The notes below the pieces were generated by a model. That model ran no database searches, was not told where the DNA came from, and was given only the letters and a program-made list of their open reading frames with translations. A stretch of 64,000 nt of DNA from Paraburkholderia sp. DHOC27 (GTDB taxonomy: Bacteria; Pseudomonadota; Gammaproteobacteria; Burkholderiales; Burkholderiaceae): NCBI RefSeq assembly GCF_003429005.1, contig NZ_QVQV01000001.1:799864-863863 (forward strand), given 5' to 3'. Below, piece after piece: positions 62,036 through 64,000 of the stretch (its first letter is position 1; every line of letters begins with the position of its first letter). A program made the position numbers and the translations under genes.

Positions 62036-62141
62036 GAGGTACATCACGCTGGTCGGATCGAGTGCTGGATTGTAAAGGCGTCCTGCCTGACACGGTTGGG
62101 TGCGCTCACGTGCAGGCTCGGCGCGTGGCCGTCACGCTGGC

Positions 62142-63608
62142 TTAAAGCAGTCCCATTGACGCCGCCTTCAGCGTGGCCGCCGCCCGGGTGGAACACTCCA
62201 GCTTGCGGAACAGACTTTCAACATGGGTGCGCACCGTGCTCGGACTCAAGGCCAGTTCTTTCGCGGCATCCTTGTTGCTCGCGCCGTGGCTGATGAGACG
62301 CAGCACGTCGGTCTCGCGTGCCGAGAGACGCACTTTCTGCGGCATGCAGGCGCGCGCTGGCGGGCTGCCTTCGGAGGCAAGCAAGGCATCCACCACCTGT
62401 GGATCGAAACGGCCATTGGCGGCCTGCTCGCGCAGCAGCGCGGCTGCGTCCGCGGGGGAAAGCGCCGCGCGCCACGGGCGCGGCGCGCGCAGGGCCACCG
62501 CTGCTACCGCTGCCGCCAGAATGCGCGCTTCCAGTGGCATGCCCGCCGCGCCGCTGCTGCGGAAATAGCCGGTCTCATCGAGCCGTTCGTAGGCGTACGA
62601 CGCCAGTTCGGCGGCCTGCTTCAAGGTGCCGGTCTGCTTGCCCGCGCGTGCCGTCCAGTAGGGCACGAGGCGCACCTTCTCCCACTCCGAGGCCGAGAGT
62701 TGTCCCGGCTCGTTCCAGATCGCGTTCGGCACGGCGGCCCGGCCAATCCCATGAATCAGCCCCGCCTGGTAGACCAGATTGGCCGCTTGCGGATCCGGTG
62801 TGAGACGCGCGCAGCACTGCGCCGCCGTGGCGGCCACCTCGCGCGAGTAGCCGGTCATCCAGGGCAGCTTCAGGTCGATGATGTCGGCAATCAGTTCAGG
62901 TGGCGTGGCACGTTGCAACGGTGTTGTCGCGAGGGCATCGTCGAGGCCGGCGGCATCCGTGCGATCCAGTTCCTTAAGCCATGCGGCCGCATGTGAGTTG
63001 GCCTGCGCCACGAAGGCCGCGGGATAGCGGGAGTCGACGCGCTGCCCGATCAGTTGCAGCGCCTGCTCGACGCCATACACGCGATTGAACACTTCGAGAT
63101 CGCCCGCCAGCGCGATGACGAACACCGTGTGCGGCACGGACTGCGCCAGCAGATGCTCGGGGAAGCCGCTGCCGTCCCACGCTTCGAAAATATGCCGCAA
63201 GGTGGCCTGGGTCTGATCCGACAGGCTGAGCATGCGCGCCACTTCACCTGAGACTTCGCAGTGGATCTGCGCGAGCGGCGTGATGGCCAGCGCCGGGTCG
63301 CTCTGCCGTGCCAGCAGTTCCGGCCAGCTCGGGCGCTGTGCCAGCATGGCCTCGCGGCTGGCGATGTCGTCGCCGAACGCATCCGCAAACCCGGCGGCGT
63401 TCGCCGTGCAACCCGACCAGCGCAGCAGCGACGCCTCGCGCACGGTATCGCAGCCGCCCGCATCGAAATCCAGCGCACGGGCGAGTTGAAACGCGAGCCA
63501 GGCGGTCCGCACCGAATGATCGGTGGGCTGCCCCATGCTGAGGTCGCCAATGAAGGCCAGCGCCTTGACGGCGTCGTATGCGTTGACGCCGGAATCAATG
63601 TCCTGCAT
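62142..63608 (-). CDS. Degenerate HD-GYP-like protein with LuxR-type HTH
   Basis: This is a 488-residue protein. An HD-like first part (PTDHSVRTAWLAFQLARALDFD, then EAWDGSGFPEHLLAQ) is followed by a second HD-GYP-like part (AGLIHGIGRAAVPNAIWNEPGQLSASEWEKVRL, ETGYFRSSGAAGMPLEARILA). A C-terminal LuxR helix-turn-helix follows (LSARETDVLRLISHGASNKDAAKELALSPSTVRTHVESLFRKL). The HD pair reads HG in the second part and is lost in the first (LLRWSGCTA), so phosphodiesterase activity is unlikely. It is best read as a sensor-regulator. Confidence 0.85.
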   Translation of the reverse strand: MQDIDSGVNAYDAVKALAFIGDLSMGQPTDHSVRTAWLAFQLARALDFDAGGCDTVREASLLRWSGCTANAAGFADAFGDDIASREAMLAQRPSWPELLARQSDPALAITPLAQIHCEVSGEVARMLSLSDQTQATLRHIFEAWDGSGFPEHLLAQSVPHTVFVIALAGDLEVFNRVYGVEQALQLIGQRVDSRYPAAFVAQANSHAAAWLKELDRTDAAGLDDALATTPLQRATPPELIADIIDLKLPWMTGYSREVAATAAQCCARLTPDPQAANLVYQAGLIHGIGRAAVPNAIWNEPGQLSASEWEKVRLVPYWTARAGKQTGTLKQAAELASYAYERLDETGYFRSSGAAGMPLEARILAAAVAAVALRAPRPWRAALSPADAAALLREQAANGRFDPQVVDALLASEGSPPARACMPQKVRLSARETDVLRLISHGASNKDAAKELALSPSTVRTHVESLFRKLECSTRAAATLKAASMGLL

Positions 63609-63988
63609 GCGGTTCGAGGCCTCCGTGGAAGTCGCGCGGTTGGCGGATGGGCTGGCGGATTGCCGTCGTGATGTTCGTTCGGGGCACTGATGCTGGGAAC
63701 ACGCGGCGACTCTGAATACGACTCAGGGTCGAGTCGCCTGAATGCATGGCGACGTCGCGCCCGATAACGTGCAATCTCGCAATGATATGTTAAAGGGCAA
63801 ACGCGCGCCGGCTTGGGCTGGACAGGTGCTACAGGGAAGATCGGCTCGCCGCCGCCGCGCACGATCAGCGCGGTCATGGAGATTGAGGCCCCTACACCCG
63901 TCAGCGGGAACCGAAATTGCGGCACGTTCTTGACGAAGTTTTCGTCAACGGCGAAGCGGCCATTGCGCCGCACTTTCGGGAGAACGAC
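63609..63988. other. Gap upstream of the LuxR-type regulator
   Basis: This 380-bp divergent gap holds CGACTC at 63707 and 63719 and the inverted GAGTCG at 63731. It probably contains the promoters of the regulator and of the gene beginning at 63989. No gene seen. Confidence 0.5.
63705..63738. promoter_or_regulatory. Direct and inverted repeats upstream of the LuxR-type regulator
   Basis: GGCGACTC (63705-63712) and GAGTCGCC (63731-63738) are perfect inverted repeats, with a further CGACTC at 63719-63724 that also pairs with GAGTCG. They lie about 100 bp from the regulator start. This could be an operator or a hairpin. Confidence 0.4.
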
Positions 63989-64000
63989 ATGGCTACGGTA
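63989..64000 (+). CDS. Probable start of a gene cut by the window end
   Basis: ATG-GCT-ACG-GTA (MATV...) is preceded by GGGAGA at 63978-63983 with good spacing. Only four codons are visible, so no identity can be given. Confidence 0.4.

Overview
The window is a high-GC, gene-dense stretch of a beta-proteobacterial chromosome, most likely Burkholderia sensu lato (Paraburkholderia, Burkholderia or Caballeronia). This rests on the codon usage, the many LysR/TetR/MarR-regulated catabolic genes, a Burkholderia-type porin, the protocatechuate (pca) gene order and the abundance of small secreted glycine-rich proteins. I saw no prophage, insertion sequence, CRISPR array or origin. The assignment is by pattern recognition only.

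Layout. 1-3129: the end of pcaJ, then pcaB-pcaD-pcaC (beta-ketoadipate pathway), converging on a TetR gene (3126-3818). 4058-18208: a co-directional cluster of eleven genes that I regard as the most interesting part of the window. It holds a 6-hydroxynicotinate-reductase-like Fe-S protein, a UPF0280 (ApbE-like) protein, two paralogous DUF1185/AA_synth proteins, a fused LivHM permease with LivG and LivF ATPases, an enamidase-like amidohydrolase, a 2Fe-2S subunit, a molybdenum hydroxylase fused to a membrane anchor and three haem-c sites, and a periplasmic binding protein. Together these look like uptake, hydroxylation, ring reduction and hydrolytic ring opening of an N-heteroaromatic acid such as nicotinate. 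An aerobic-type cytochrome-linked hydroxylase is thus joined to steps best known from anaerobic Eubacterium barkeri. The cluster ends at a strong hairpin (18244-18273).

18272-19975: a small unknown gene, a mazEF-type toxin-antitoxin pair and a histone-H1-like protein. 20497-24627: a nucleoside salvage operon (nupC, deoA, cdd, nucleoside hydrolase) behind a 520-bp leader that holds a possible 18-codon leader ORF. 24712-28973: omega-amino-acid:pyruvate aminotransferase divergent from a MocR regulator, then a LysE exporter divergent from a GNAT. 29032-33064: a BON protein, and a porin coupled to PQQ glucose dehydrogenase (gcd). 33498-37665: envelope genes resembling yqjD/yqjE, with several small membrane or secreted proteins.

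37791-46245: a YghU-type glutathione transferase, an EamA transporter with a divergent LysR, a ligase-associated exonuclease with an ATP-dependent DNA ligase, a MarR with a divergent quinone oxidoreductase, and an amino-acid-type binding protein. 46471-46547: tRNA-Val(GAC) with clear promoter and terminator. 46851-53143: fused dihydroxyacetone kinase, a BtuB-like receptor, a Ni/Co permease and a cystathionine gamma-synthase-family enzyme. 53318-56701: metE with divergent metR. 56635-63608: an MmyB-like regulator, an alpha/beta hydrolase, a GNAT, a membrane diguanylate cyclase, a glycine-zipper lipoprotein, a small secreted protein and an HD-like/LuxR regulator. A new gene probably begins at 63989.
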